Origin: CAIWHR01 sp035541655
GTDB taxonomy: Bacteria > Pseudomonadota > Gammaproteobacteria > Burkholderiales > Casimicrobiaceae
DNA: 64,000 nt
Reading direction: 5' to 3'
Assembly (NCBI GenBank): GCA_035541655.1
Contig: DATKMY010000168.1
Location: forward strand, 18,343-82,342
Position 1 is the first letter of the stretch, and every line of letters starts with the position of its first letter. The position numbers and the translations under genes are program-made. The notes below the pieces were generated by a model, which saw only the letters and a list, made by a program, of their open reading frames with translations, searched no databases and was not told where the DNA came from. Of the stretch, positions 1 through 8,513 are shown in pieces.

Positions 1-1
1 C

Positions 2-1762
2 GGCCAATTTCGACTCGCCGGCGACACGAGCGTCAATGTCTCGCGCCTCGACGACCACCAGCTGACGCTTTTCGTCGCGAGGGGGCGGCTGATCGTTCGC
101 GTCCGGGTTCTCGACACCGGGGACATCGCGCGGATCGACACGCCGAATACCCAGATCGAGCTGGCCCGACCGGGCCTCTACCGGATCGAGGTCGCACCGG
201 ACATCTCGACGACCAGGCTAGGCGTCCGCGAGGGCGAGGGCCTCGTCGCTCTCCGAACAGGCGCGCAGCAGGTGCTTGCGGGTCAGATCGCAATCGTCTC
301 CGGGACGGAGCCTCTGGCGGCAGACATGCGCAACGGCTTCGGAGCAGACGGCCTGGACAGCTGGAGCGCCGATCGCGACCGCTACTATGAGAGAGCGCGC
401 GCGGCGCCCTACGTGTCGCGGCAGATGGTCGGATTCGTCGACCTCGATCAGTACGGGAGCTGGGAGGACACCCCGGCGTACGGCGCGGTCTGGTACCCGA
501 CAGTCGTCGCACCCGATTGGGCGCCGTACGAGGATGGCTATTGGACGAACGTGGACGGATGGGGTCTCACGTGGGTCGACTCGGCGCCATGGGGCTATGC
601 GCCGTCGCATTACGGCCGCTGGGTGCGCGACAGGGGCCGCTGGGGCTGGTGCCCGGGCGGGTATATCGCGCGGCCGCGTTGGGCGCCCGCGCTCGTCGCG
701 TGGTACGGCGGCGCAGGCTGGGGGATCCGTGCGAGCGGCGGCGCGCCGGTCTACGCCTGGGTACCGCTCGGCTGGGGCGACGCGTACACACCGTGGTGGC
801 GCACTTGCTCGCAAGGCTGCTGGAACCGCTACAACAAGCCTTTCGGTGTCGACCCTGGCGCTCGCGCGGACCCGCGCCCGCGCTATTCGAACATTGACGT
901 CCCGGGCGCGATGACGGCCGTCCCCGGCGCGACGCTCGTCGGGCGCACGCCTGTCAGTACGACGCGGGTTCCCGTGCCTGCATTCCAACGCGCGTCGGCA
1001 CCAGCACTCGCGACACCGCCGAGCGTGACGCCGCGCTCGTACGCGGGCCAGGTGTTCCGACCCGGCGAGCGCGGGACGCCGACTCCGGCATCGGCCGTCA
1101 GCTCGACAGCGCAGCGCACGGTCTTCCTCCCTCGCGGGCCACGGACGGCGTACGCAGAGCCGGCGGCTCCCGGCGCTGCAGGAGCGCGAGGGACGCCGGG
1201 TACGCCACTCTCTCAAACACCGACGCAGGTTCGGGCAGCGCCCCTCCCGGCCGGACCGGCGCAGGCCGGCGAAGCGATGCAGGCGAGTCGGCATCCGGCC
1301 CCGGCGTTGCCACCCGCATCCGGGCCGGCCCTGCGCGATCCGACGCTGCACAGTGGCGCCGCCGTTGCGCCAGGGACCGTAGTTGCGCCCATGCCATCGA
1401 GCACGCCTTACTCCAGTCGCGGCTCGTACGCGGCCTCGGTCCCGCTCCCGGCGACCGGGATAGCGCTGCCCCCGCCGGGGGTCACGGTCCCGCCGACGGG
1501 AAACGTGCTGCCACCACCGGGCATGAGCCTGCCGCCGACGGGGATCGTGCTACCGCCGGCGTCAGCGATGTTCCCATCGACGCGACCTGCCGTGCCAGCG
1601 GTTCCGGGTCAGCAGCCGGTGGTCGTCGTCGTTCCGGCGGGAGCCCCGGCGGTCGTCCCGCAAGGCGATCACGGTGCGGCGAGGGGCGCAGGCGCTGCCG
1701 ACGGAGCACGCACCACGCAGGCTGGTGCCGCTCCCGCGACGGCGCCGGCTTCCCCGCGCTAG
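2..1762 (+). CDS. FecR-domain / DUF6600 proline-rich protein, 5' end outside window
   Basis: The frame is open from the window's left edge, so the true start lies outside. The first ~95 visible codons read as the end of a FecR-like beta domain. A DUF6600-type region follows (roughly codons 125-280), rich in Trp, Tyr and Gly, with repeated W-x-P and GYW motifs. The last ~300 residues are a low-complexity Pro/Ala/Thr/Val tail with two copies of a 14-residue LPPPG-x3-PPTG-x-V unit. Proteins of this architecture are probably exported in Gram-negative bacteria, but their role is unknown; export cannot be confirmed here because the N-terminus is missing. No partner is visible; the next gene is convergent. 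Confidence 0.75.
   Translation, partial: GQFRLAGDTSVNVSRLDDHQLTLFVARGRLIVRVRVLDTGDIARIDTPNTQIELARPGLYRIEVAPDISTTRLGVREGEGLVALRTGAQQVLAGQIAIVSGTEPLAADMRNGFGADGLDSWSADRDRYYERARAAPYVSRQMVGFVDLDQYGSWEDTPAYGAVWYPTVVAPDWAPYEDGYWTNVDGWGLTWVDSAPWGYAPSHYGRWVRDRGRWGWCPGGYIARPRWAPALVAWYGGAGWGIRASGGAPVYAWVPLGWGDAYTPWWRTCSQGCWNRYNKPFGVDPGARADPRPRYSNIDVPGAMTAVPGATLVGRTPVSTTRVPVPAFQRASAPALATPPSVTPRSYAGQVFRPGERGTPTPASAVSSTAQRTVFLPRGPRTAYAEPAAPGAAGARGTPGTPLSQTPTQVRAAPLPAGPAQAGEAMQASRHPAPALPPASGPALRDPTLHSGAAVAPGTVVAPMPSSTPYSSRGSYAASVPLPATGIALPPPGVTVPPTGNVLPPPGMSLPPTGIVLPPASAMFPSTRPAVPAVPGQQPVVVVVPAGAPAVVPQGDHGAARGAGAADGARTTQAGAAPATAPASPR
1466..1549 (+). repeat. Two 42-nt coding repeats (14-residue proline unit)
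   Basis: Two tandem 42-nt units inside the DUF6600 gene each encode LPPPG-x3-PPTG-x-V. The nucleotide copies have diverged at several positions while the peptide pattern is kept, which suggests an old duplication kept for its protein product. A partial third copy (LPP) follows. Confidence 0.7.
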
Positions 1763-1776
1763 GGGAACCCGGCGCC
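1741..1776. terminator. 15-bp inverted repeat over the stop codon, between convergent genes
   Basis: Arms 1741-1755 and 1762-1776 pair with 14 of 15 matches around a 6-nt loop. The TAG stop of the DUF6600 gene (1760-1762) lies in the loop and the first base of the right arm. The opposing gene ends at 1788. There is no clear T tract on either side, so this is at best a non-canonical bidirectional terminator; the hairpin itself is certain. Confidence 0.5.
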
Positions 1777-1787
1777 CGCGACAGGCG

Positions 1788-2219
1788 TTAGTTCGCGAGC
1801 AGCGCGAGGCGCTTCCCGCCGTCGACGAGCTTCACGCGCTCGCCCTCCTTGACCGTCGGTTGATTCGAATAGGTGAAGGTCCGCATGTTGCCACTGTCCA
1901 TCTTGAGCGAGACTTCCCAGTGGCCCTTCGTGTTCCTGTTCTGCTCGACCTTGTTGCCGACGTAGGCTCCGCCCGCTGCGCCGGCGACCGTGGCCACCGT
2001 CTTTCCGGTGCCGCCGCCGATCTGATGGCCGAGCACGCCGCCGAGCACGCCGCCCGCGACCATGCCGACGCCCGACGTCTTGCCCTTCTCCTCGACGTAG
2101 CGGATCGACTGGACCTGGCCGCAGTCCTTGCACGTCGATTGCGCAAACCCGATCGACGCCGACGTGAGTGCGACCGCGGAGACGGCGATCGCTGCGAGCC
2201 TCGAAAGCAAGCGTGTCAT
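1788..2219 (-). CDS. Glycine-zipper 2TM-domain surface protein
   Basis: A 143-residue protein with a Sec signal peptide (about residues 1-26, ending SIGFAQ). It has a CKDC pair just after cleavage and a glycine-zipper segment at about 50-87, with GxxxG spacing such as GGVLGGVLG and GAAGGAYVG. This matches the rickettsial 17-kDa-antigen / Glycine zipper 2TM family. There is no lipobox Cys at the cleavage site, so it looks periplasmic or outer-membrane inserted rather than a lipoprotein. The ATG at 2219 is preferred over an upstream in-frame ATG because GGAGG lies 9 nt before it. Likely an envelope structural protein; exact role unknown. Confidence 0.8.
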   Translation of the reverse strand: MTRLLSRLAAIAVSAVALTSASIGFAQSTCKDCGQVQSIRYVEEKGKTSGVGMVAGGVLGGVLGHQIGGGTGKTVATVAGAAGGAYVGNKVEQNRNTKGHWEVSLKMDSGNMRTFTYSNQPTVKEGERVKLVDGGKRLALLAN

Positions 2220-2252
2220 ATCTCGTGCCCTCCGTATCCCGATCATGCTGCG

Positions 2253-2258
2253 ACTATA
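2253..2258 (-). promoter_or_regulatory. Possible -10 box for the glycine-zipper gene
   Basis: TATAGT on the minus strand, about 34 nt before the chosen ATG. No good -35 hexamer lies at the right distance, so this is a weak call. Confidence 0.3.
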
Positions 2259-2273
2259 GCAAGGGCGCAGGGT

Positions 2274-4094
2274 TCACTTCCCGTCCGCGCGGATTCGGGC
2301 GTAGCTGCCCGGCGCCGGCTCGATCACCTTGAGCTTACCCTTTCCGGGAACGCGCGCGGCGACCTGCGGCCCGAGCTGGGGCGCGAGCCATGCCGCCCAA
2401 TGCGTCCACCATGACCCGTCGTGCGGCTTGGCTCCTTTCAGCCATTCATCCGGCGATTCCGGCAGCTTGTCGTTCGTCCAGAACCCGTACTTGTTCGCCG
2501 CAGGCGGGTTGATCATTCCGGCGATGTGCCCGGAGCCCGAGAGCACGAAGCGCGACTTGCCGCCGACGACCTGCGGGCCCGCATACGTCGTCTTCCACGG
2601 CGCGATGTGATCCTCGATCGCGGAGACGAAATACGTGGGGACCGTGACCTTCGAGAGGTCGATCGGCACGCCGTTCAACGTGATGCCGCCGGGCACGCGC
2701 AACAGGTTCCGCATGTACATGTTGCGCAGGTAGAAGCTGTGCATCGTCGCCGGCATCCTTGTGGCGTCCGAGTTCCAGTGCAGCAGATCGAACGGGAACG
2801 GGTCGCGGCCGAGCAGGTAGTTGTTGATGACGAAGGACCAGATCAGGTCGTTCGCGCGCAGCATGTTGAACGTGTTGGCCATCTCGCTGCCCTCGAGATA
2901 GCCGCGCTCGTTCATCTTGCGCTCGAGCGAGGCGACCTGGTCCTCGTCGATGAACACCTCGAGCTCGCCCGACTTCGTGAAGTCGACCAGGGACGTCATG
3001 AACGTGCCGCTCGCGATCCGGCGGTCCTTCGTCGCCGCCATGTATCCGAGCGTGGCCGCGAGCAGCGTCCCGCCGAGGCAATAACCCAGCGCGTTGACTT
3101 CCCTCTCGCCGGTCGCCTTCTCGATCGCCGACAGGGCGGCAAGCGTGCCTTCGGTGAGGTAATCCTGGAAGTCCTTGTCGGCGAGCTTCTCGTCGGGGTT
3201 CACCCAAGAGATGACGAACACCGTCATTCCCTGATCGGTCGCCCACTTGACGAAGGAGTTCTTCTCGCGCAGGTCGAGGATGTAGTACTTGTTGATCCAC
3301 GGCGGGATCACGAGCAGCGGCCGCTTCGCGACCTTCGCGGTCGTCGGCTCGTACTGGATCAGCTGATGCAGGGCGTTCTGGAACACGACCTTCCCCGGCG
3401 TGGTCGCGATGTTGACTCCGAGCTCGAACGCCTTGGGATCGGTCATCGAGATCTTGAGCCGCCCCTGGCCCCGCTCGATGTCGTCGAGCAGGTTGTTCAG
3501 CCCCCTGACGAGGTTCTGCCCGCCGGTGGCGATCGTTTCGCGGAACACCTCCGGGTTGGTGAGCGCGAAGTTCGACGGCGCGAGCGCGTCGATGTACTGG
3601 CGCGTGAAGAAGTCGACCTTCTTCTTCGTGCCGTCGTCGAGGCCTTCTACGTTGGCGACTGCGTCGTGCAGCCAGCGCGCCGTGATGAGATAGCTCTGCT
3701 TGATGTAGTCGAACAGGAAATGCGCTTCCCAGTCCTCGTGGCGGAAGCGCTTGTCGCCCTTCGTGGGCTCGGCGACCGGGTCCGGGGCGCCACCCAGGAT
3801 CTTGGCCGTCGACGCCTGCCACAGGCTCATGTATTCCCACCACAGGTTCATCTGCGCTTCGGCCATCCGGTAAGGGTTCGCCATCATCTTCGCGGCGAGC
3901 TCCATGAAGGCCTTGCCGATCCCGAGCTGGTCGGTGACGAGCGCCGGCGCCGACCCCGCCTGGCGGGCTGCGAATTCACCGATGACCTTCGCGCCTTTCT
4001 CCGCGGCGGTGCGCAGGGACTCGGCCAGCGCAACCGGGTCGTACGAGGGCTTCGAGGGGGCTTCCTTGTCGGCGGTCTTGGCGGGTGACGACAT
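2274..4094 (-). CDS. phaC: Class I poly(3-hydroxyalkanoate) synthase PhaC
   Basis: Polymerises (R)-3-hydroxyacyl-CoA into storage polyester at the granule surface. The 606-residue length is typical of class I synthases. The lipase-like box is G337-Y-C339-L-G-G, with C339 as the nucleophile. D495 (in AIEDH) and H523 (in SGSGH) complete the triad. Conserved family segments such as PPWINKYYILD and the NSDATR/MP region are present. ATG at 4094 follows an AAAGAG ribosome site. No phaA, phaB or phasin gene is adjacent. It lies just downstream of a metallo-hydrolase gene on the same strand (62-nt gap), so the two may be co-transcribed. The thiolase across the divergent promoter could supply acetoacetyl-CoA, but that is inference. 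Confidence 0.97.
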   Translation of the reverse strand: MSSPAKTADKEAPSKPSYDPVALAESLRTAAEKGAKVIGEFAARQAGSAPALVTDQLGIGKAFMELAAKMMANPYRMAEAQMNLWWEYMSLWQASTAKILGGAPDPVAEPTKGDKRFRHEDWEAHFLFDYIKQSYLITARWLHDAVANVEGLDDGTKKKVDFFTRQYIDALAPSNFALTNPEVFRETIATGGQNLVRGLNNLLDDIERGQGRLKISMTDPKAFELGVNIATTPGKVVFQNALHQLIQYEPTTAKVAKRPLLVIPPWINKYYILDLREKNSFVKWATDQGMTVFVISWVNPDEKLADKDFQDYLTEGTLAALSAIEKATGEREVNALGYCLGGTLLAATLGYMAATKDRRIASGTFMTSLVDFTKSGELEVFIDEDQVASLERKMNERGYLEGSEMANTFNMLRANDLIWSFVINNYLLGRDPFPFDLLHWNSDATRMPATMHSFYLRNMYMRNLLRVPGGITLNGVPIDLSKVTVPTYFVSAIEDHIAPWKTTYAGPQVVGGKSRFVLSGSGHIAGMINPPAANKYGFWTNDKLPESPDEWLKGAKPHDGSWWTHWAAWLAPQLGPQVAARVPGKGKLKVIEPAPGSYARIRADGK

Positions 4095-4156
4095 GATTTG
4101 GCTCTTTCGTGCGGAGTCGGGATGGGTGTTTGTGCGGGCGAGCGAGGGCCTGCGGG

Positions 4157-5209
4157 TCAGCGATGGGCCGGCGCGAAGCGCAGCGTGCGATCGGCGGCGA
4201 TGCGGCGCTCGATGCGGTTCGCATGCCAGAGATGGTTCAGGTGCGCGATCGCCTCGCCCATCGCGAAGAAGATCTGGTGCACGTCGAGCTCGCGGCGAAA
4301 GAGCAGCGGGACGGCCTCGGCCGCCGCCAGCGGCTCGTCCGCGGACCTCACGGCCTCCTCGAGCTCGGAGAGGCGGGCTGCGTGATGTGCGCGAAGCTGG
4401 CCGACGCGCGCGTGAATGCCGCGGAACGGCAGTCCGTGCGACGGCAGCACGAGCGTCTCAGGCGGCAGCGCCTCGAACCCCGCCAGCGAGTCGAGGAACA
4501 GCGCGAGGGGGTCGCCGTCGGGCTCGATCGACTGGACGCTCACGTTCGTGCTGATCTTGGGCAGCAGCATGTCGCCCGCGATCAGCACGCCGCGCTCCGC
4601 GGAGTAGAGCGACGCGTGCTGCGGCGAGTGGCCGAAGCCCTCGATCACGCGCCACGTCGTGCCGGCTGCACGCGACAGGCTGCCTTCGGAGAGGCGCCGG
4701 AAGGTCGACGGCAGCTCCGGAACCCCGCGCCGGTAGCGGTTGCCGCGGCGCTCGAGCGCGGCGAGCCTGTCTGCGGCGAGCCCGTGCCGGCGAAAGAGAT
4801 CGAAGACCGCTTGCGTCGCGTAGCCGGCCGTATCCGCGAGGAGAGCGTGCGCGGCCAGGAATTCGGAGGAGGTCATCGCGACCGGCGCGCTCGCGCGCTC
4901 CGACAGCCACGCTGCATTGCCGATATGGTCGGGGTGGCAGTGCGTCGCGACGATGCGGCGAATCGGACGCGACCGGAGCGTGGTCGCGAAATGCCGATCC
5001 CAGAGCGCCCTCGTGGGCGAGTCGCCGAAGCCGCAATCGACGAGCGTCATCCCATCGCCGTCGGCGAGCAGCCAAAGATTGATGTGATCGAGCGCGAACG
5101 GCAGCGACATCCGCAGCCAATGGATCCGTGGTGCGATTTCGATCGTTTCGCCGGGCGCGGGTGGCGTCGCGACCGGGTACTCGAGCGCTGCGGGGAGAGC
5201 CGCGTTCAT
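4157..5209 (-). CDS. Metallo-beta-lactamase-fold hydrolase
   Basis: A 350-residue MBL-fold protein with the metal-binding HCHPDH motif (about residues 90-95), a later H in the GHSPQH segment, D in AGDML, and H in LPSHG. These are the usual ligands of a binuclear Zn/Fe site in this superfamily. The C-terminal ~90 residues look like the extra helical domain found in beta-lactamase-domain 2-like thioesterase relatives. ATG 5209 was chosen over a TTG 84 nt upstream because homologous sequence begins near it; no strong ribosome site is visible. Substrate unknown. Position next to phaC and the leucine genes suggests an acyl-thioester or ester substrate, but this is only context. Confidence 0.85.
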   Translation of the reverse strand: MNAALPAALEYPVATPPAPGETIEIAPRIHWLRMSLPFALDHINLWLLADGDGMTLVDCGFGDSPTRALWDRHFATTLRSRPIRRIVATHCHPDHIGNAAWLSERASAPVAMTSSEFLAAHALLADTAGYATQAVFDLFRRHGLAADRLAALERRGNRYRRGVPELPSTFRRLSEGSLSRAAGTTWRVIEGFGHSPQHASLYSAERGVLIAGDMLLPKISTNVSVQSIEPDGDPLALFLDSLAGFEALPPETLVLPSHGLPFRGIHARVGQLRAHHAARLSELEEAVRSADEPLAAAEAVPLLFRRELDVHQIFFAMGEAIAHLNHLWHANRIERRIAADRTLRFAPAHR

Positions 5210-5299
5210 CGATCGTACGTGGGGATGGCGTTCGCGGGGCGCAAGCTGGCGCTGCGGCGCGCGAGGTCCGCGGGCGGACGTTGTTTTGTGCAACGCAGC

Positions 5300-5328
5300 A
5301 TCGTCGTCGAAGCGGCCGTATATGTCAA
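5300..5328 (-). promoter_or_regulatory. Candidate promoter for the MBL hydrolase-phaC pair
   Basis: On the minus strand a perfect TTGACA (5328-5323) is followed after 17 nt by GACGAT (5305-5300). The -35 is excellent and the -10 poor. It lies in the 182-nt divergent gap between the hydrolase and the liuR-like gene, about 90 nt before the hydrolase ATG. Confidence 0.35.
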
Positions 5329-5391
5329 GGCGATATGCTATCGTGGCAAGCGATCGTCCTGTCTCGCTTTTTCCGCCGGCGTCCCCGTCCG

Positions 5392-5874
5392 ATGTCCGCT
5401 GTTCCCGCTTCCGCGCGACGCACCAAACCGCCCGACGGCGAGCGTCCGGACCCTACCTATTCGATTTCCGAGCTCGCGCGCGAGTTCGCGCTCACCCCGC
5501 GGGCGATCCGATTCTACGAGATCGAAGGACTGATCGCTCCGCGCCGGCGGGGGCAGGCACGGATCTACGGCGAGCGCGAGCGGACGCGAATCAAGCTGAT
5601 TCTGCGCGGCAAGCGCCTGGGATTCGCGCTTTCCGAAATCCGCGAGCTCTTCGACATCTATGCGTCCACCGGCAGCGAGCGGCCGCAGCTCGTCAAGTTC
5701 CTGCAGATGCTCGCCGAACGGCGTGCGCTCCTCGACCAGCAGCGGGAGGACATCGACGCCGTGCTCGCGGAGATCGGCGTTCTCGAGCGCGACTGCCGGC
5801 GGCGGCTCAAACAGCGGGCCGGAGCGGCCGGCGACGAAGCGAGCGACGCGGCGCCAGCGGAGCGGCCATCGTGA
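5392..5874 (+). CDS. liuR: MerR-family regulator, LiuR type
   Basis: A 160-residue regulator with an N-terminal MerR winged helix. The order is a YSISELAREF helix-turn-helix, then TPRAIRFYE, then RGKRLGFALSEI. A long dimerisation helix follows (about 85-140), with no Cys effector site. This matches LiuR, the MerR repressor of branched-chain amino-acid catabolism in proteobacteria. The next gene is isovaleryl-CoA dehydrogenase and a LiuR-like palindrome lies between them. ATG 5392 was preferred; an in-frame ATG at 5335 would add 19 basic residues that look unlike the family. Effector unknown from sequence; family knowledge suggests a branched-chain acyl-CoA intermediate. Confidence 0.88.
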   Translation: MSAVPASARRTKPPDGERPDPTYSISELAREFALTPRAIRFYEIEGLIAPRRRGQARIYGERERTRIKLILRGKRLGFALSEIRELFDIYASTGSERPQLVKFLQMLAERRALLDQQREDIDAVLAEIGVLERDCRRRLKQRAGAAGDEASDAAPAERPS

Positions 5875-5876
5875 AG

Positions 5877-5905
5877 TTGACGTTTACGTAAACGTAATAT
5901 ACAGT
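5877..5905 (+). promoter_or_regulatory. LiuR-type operator overlapping the liuA promoter
   Basis: A perfect 16-bp palindrome (5880-5895, ACGTTTAC/GTAAACGT) sits between a TTGACG -35 (5877-5882) and a TACAGT -10 (5900-5905), spaced 17 nt. A site in the spacer is the usual MerR-family arrangement, and the ACGT-TTAC pattern resembles the LiuR motif described by comparative genomics. It starts 2 nt after the liuR stop and 120 nt before liuA. Confidence 0.75.
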
Positions 5906-6017
5906 CCGGTGCCGCGGCCCGCTCCGCCGCGATCGGCCCCTTTTCCCCGATGCAGCAGACGCTGATGATCATGCGCGCCAGGCCCGACGCCTGAACGACA
6001 ATCACAAGAGGTTCCGC

Positions 6018-7184
6018 ATGCTCGACTTCCCGGTCCTGAGGTTCGACCACGGCGAGACGATCGACATGCTGCGCAACAGCGTGCAGCAGTTCGCGGCGAG
6101 CGAGATCGCTCCGCGCGCCGCGGACATCGACCGGGCCAACGAATTTCCGGCCGATCTGTGGCGCAAGCTCGGCGATCTGGGCCTCCTCGGCATCACCGTC
6201 GACGAGGAGTTCGGGGGCACGAACATGGGCTACCTCGCGCACGTGGTGGCGATGGAGGAGGTGAGCCGCGCCTCGGGCGCCGTGGGCCTCTCGTACGGCG
6301 CTCATTCGAATCTATGCGTCAATCAAATACGCCGGAACGGCACGCCCGGGCAGAAGCGCAGGTACCTGCCGAAGCTCGTGTCCGGCGAGCACGTCGGCGC
6401 ACTCGCGATGAGCGAGCCCGGCGCAGGTTCCGACGTGGTCTCCATGCGGCTCGCGGCGGAGCGCAGCGGCGACCGCTACGTTCTGAACGGCAGCAAGATG
6501 TGGATCACCAACGGCCCCGACGCGGACACGCTCGTCGTCTACGCGAAGACCGACGCGTCCGGCGGTCCGCGGGGCATCACGGCGTTCCTCGTCGAAAAGG
6601 GGATGAAGGGATTCGCGACCGCGCAGAAGCTCGACAAGCTCGGGATGCGGGGATCGAACACCTGCGAGCTGGTCTTCACCGATTGCGAGGTTCCCGCCGA
6701 GAACGTGCTCGGCCAGGAAGGCCGCGGCGTCAACGTGCTGATGAGCGGCCTCGACTACGAGCGCGCCGTGCTCGCCGGCGGCTCGCTCGGGATCATGGCC
6801 GCCTGCCTCGACGTCGTGTTGCCGTACGTGCACGAGCGCGTCCAGTTCGACCAGCCGATCGGCGCGTTCCAGCTGATGCAGGGCAAGCTCGCCGACATGT
6901 ACACGACGTTGAACGCCGCGCGCGCGTACGTCTACGCGGTCGCGCAGGCCTGCGACCGCGGCGAGACGACGCGCAAGGACGCGGCCGGCGCGATCCTCTT
7001 CGCGAGCGAGCGCGCGACGTGGATGGCGGGCGAATCGATCCAGTGCCTCGGCGGCAACGGCTACATCAACGACTATCCGACCGGGCGGCTGTGGCGCGAT
7101 GCGAAGCTCTACGAGATCGGCGCTGGAACTTCCGAGATTCGCCGGATGCTGATCGGTCGCGAGCTCTTCAACGAGACCAAGTGA
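6018..7184 (+). CDS. liuA: Isovaleryl-CoA dehydrogenase
   Basis: FAD enzyme oxidising isovaleryl-CoA to 3-methylcrotonyl-CoA in leucine breakdown. 388 residues with the acyl-CoA dehydrogenase signatures (ALAMSEPGAGSDV, LNGSKMWITNG). The catalytic base is placed as in isovaleryl-CoA dehydrogenases: E248 in GLDYERAVLAGG, while the usual C-terminal Glu position reads as Ala/Gly in YEIGAGTSEIRR. This distinguishes it from short- and medium-chain enzymes. ATG 6018 follows AAGAGG at good spacing. First gene after the LiuR operator, 40 nt before the thiolase gene. Confidence 0.95.
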   Translation: MLDFPVLRFDHGETIDMLRNSVQQFAASEIAPRAADIDRANEFPADLWRKLGDLGLLGITVDEEFGGTNMGYLAHVVAMEEVSRASGAVGLSYGAHSNLCVNQIRRNGTPGQKRRYLPKLVSGEHVGALAMSEPGAGSDVVSMRLAAERSGDRYVLNGSKMWITNGPDADTLVVYAKTDASGGPRGITAFLVEKGMKGFATAQKLDKLGMRGSNTCELVFTDCEVPAENVLGQEGRGVNVLMSGLDYERAVLAGGSLGIMAACLDVVLPYVHERVQFDQPIGAFQLMQGKLADMYTTLNAARAYVYAVAQACDRGETTRKDAAGAILFASERATWMAGESIQCLGGNGYINDYPTGRLWRDAKLYEIGAGTSEIRRMLIGRELFNETK

Positions 7185-7224
7185 CGGGCGCTGCGTCCGT
7201 CGCGCAACCTTCCGGGAGACTTTC

Positions 7225-8409
7225 ATGCTCAACGACCCCATCGTCATCGTCGGCGCGGCGCGCACCCCGATGGGCGGCCTGCTCGGCGATTTCGCCGCGC
7301 TTTCCGCGAGCGACCTCGGCGCGGTCGCCATCAAGGGAGCACTCGAGCGCGGGCGCGTCGCGCCGCCCGATGTCGACGAAGTGATCATGGGATGCGTGCT
7401 CCCGGCTGGGCAGGGCCAGGCACCGGCACGCCAGGCGTCGCTCAAGGCCGGCGTGCCGCTGTCGGTCGGCTGCACGACCGTCAACAAGATGTGCGGATCG
7501 GCGATGAAGGCGGCAATGCTCGCGCACGATCTGATCGCCGCGGGGTCGGCGGAGGTCGTCGTCGCGGGCGGGATGGAAAGCATGTCGAACGCGCCGTACC
7601 TGCTGCCGAAGGCGCGCGCCGGCTACCGGATGGGACACCAGGTCGCCCAGGACCACATGTTCCTCGACGGGCTCGAAGACGCCTACGAGAAGGGGCGCCT
7701 GATGGGCACGTACGCCGAGGAGTGCGCGGCGAAGCTCGGATTCACCCGCGAGGCGCAGGACGCCTTCGCGCTCGCGTCGCTCTCGCGTGCGCTCGGAGCG
7801 AACAACGACGGTACGTTCGCGTGGGAGGTCGCGCCGGTGACGGTCCCCGGAAAGACGGGCGTCGTCGTCGTCGACCACGACGAGCAGCCGGCGAAGGCGC
7901 TGCCAGAGAAGATCCCGTCGCTGAAGCCCGCATTCCGCAAGGACGGAACGGTGACGGCGGCGAATTCGAGCTCGATCTCCGACGGCGCCGCAGCGCTCGT
8001 CCTCATGCGACGCTCGACGGCGGAGAAGCGCGGGCTCGCGCCGCTCGCCGTGGTCGTCGCGCATACGACCTACGCGGCGGCGCCCGGCGATTTCCCGACG
8101 GCTCCGGTGGGGGCGATCGACAAGATCTACCGCAAGACCGGCTGGACGACGAAGGACGTCGACCTGTTCGAGATCAACGAGGCGTTCGCCGTCGTGACGA
8201 TGGCAGCGATGAAGGAGCATGGAATCGGGCACGAGAAGGTCAACGTGCACGGCGGCGCGTGCGCGCTCGGGCATCCGATCGGCGCTTCCGGCGCGCGGAT
8301 CATCGTCACCCTGCTCGGCGCGCTGCGCAAGCAAGGCAAGAAGCGCGGTGTCGCGTCGCTCTGCATCGGCGGCGGCGAGGCGACCGCGATGGCGATCGAG
8401 CAGGTCTAG
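7225..8409 (+). CDS. Acetyl-CoA C-acetyltransferase (thiolase)
   Basis: 394-residue thiolase. The acyl-accepting Cys is C90 (in VNKMCGSAMKA). The His is in the GGACALGHPIGASG block, and the second Cys in the C-terminal SLCIGGGEATA block. It should interconvert two acetyl-CoA and acetoacetyl-CoA. In this cluster it would cleave acetoacetyl-CoA made from leucine, or run in reverse to feed polyhydroxybutyrate. It cannot be assigned to atoB or phaA from sequence alone. GGGAG precedes the ATG by about 7 nt; likely co-transcribed with liuA. Confidence 0.93.
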   Translation: MLNDPIVIVGAARTPMGGLLGDFAALSASDLGAVAIKGALERGRVAPPDVDEVIMGCVLPAGQGQAPARQASLKAGVPLSVGCTTVNKMCGSAMKAAMLAHDLIAAGSAEVVVAGGMESMSNAPYLLPKARAGYRMGHQVAQDHMFLDGLEDAYEKGRLMGTYAEECAAKLGFTREAQDAFALASLSRALGANNDGTFAWEVAPVTVPGKTGVVVVDHDEQPAKALPEKIPSLKPAFRKDGTVTAANSSSISDGAAALVLMRRSTAEKRGLAPLAVVVAHTTYAAAPGDFPTAPVGAIDKIYRKTGWTTKDVDLFEINEAFAVVTMAAMKEHGIGHEKVNVHGGACALGHPIGASGARIIVTLLGALRKQGKKRGVASLCIGGGEATAMAIEQV

Positions 8410-8513
8410 GCGGCGCGCCGCCGGAGATTGTTGACAAACCCCGCCTCGCGCACCCGGGTTCGACGACGCGGAGCAGGCGGATACCGTAGCCCTGACGCGA
8501 GGTGCATGCGCCG

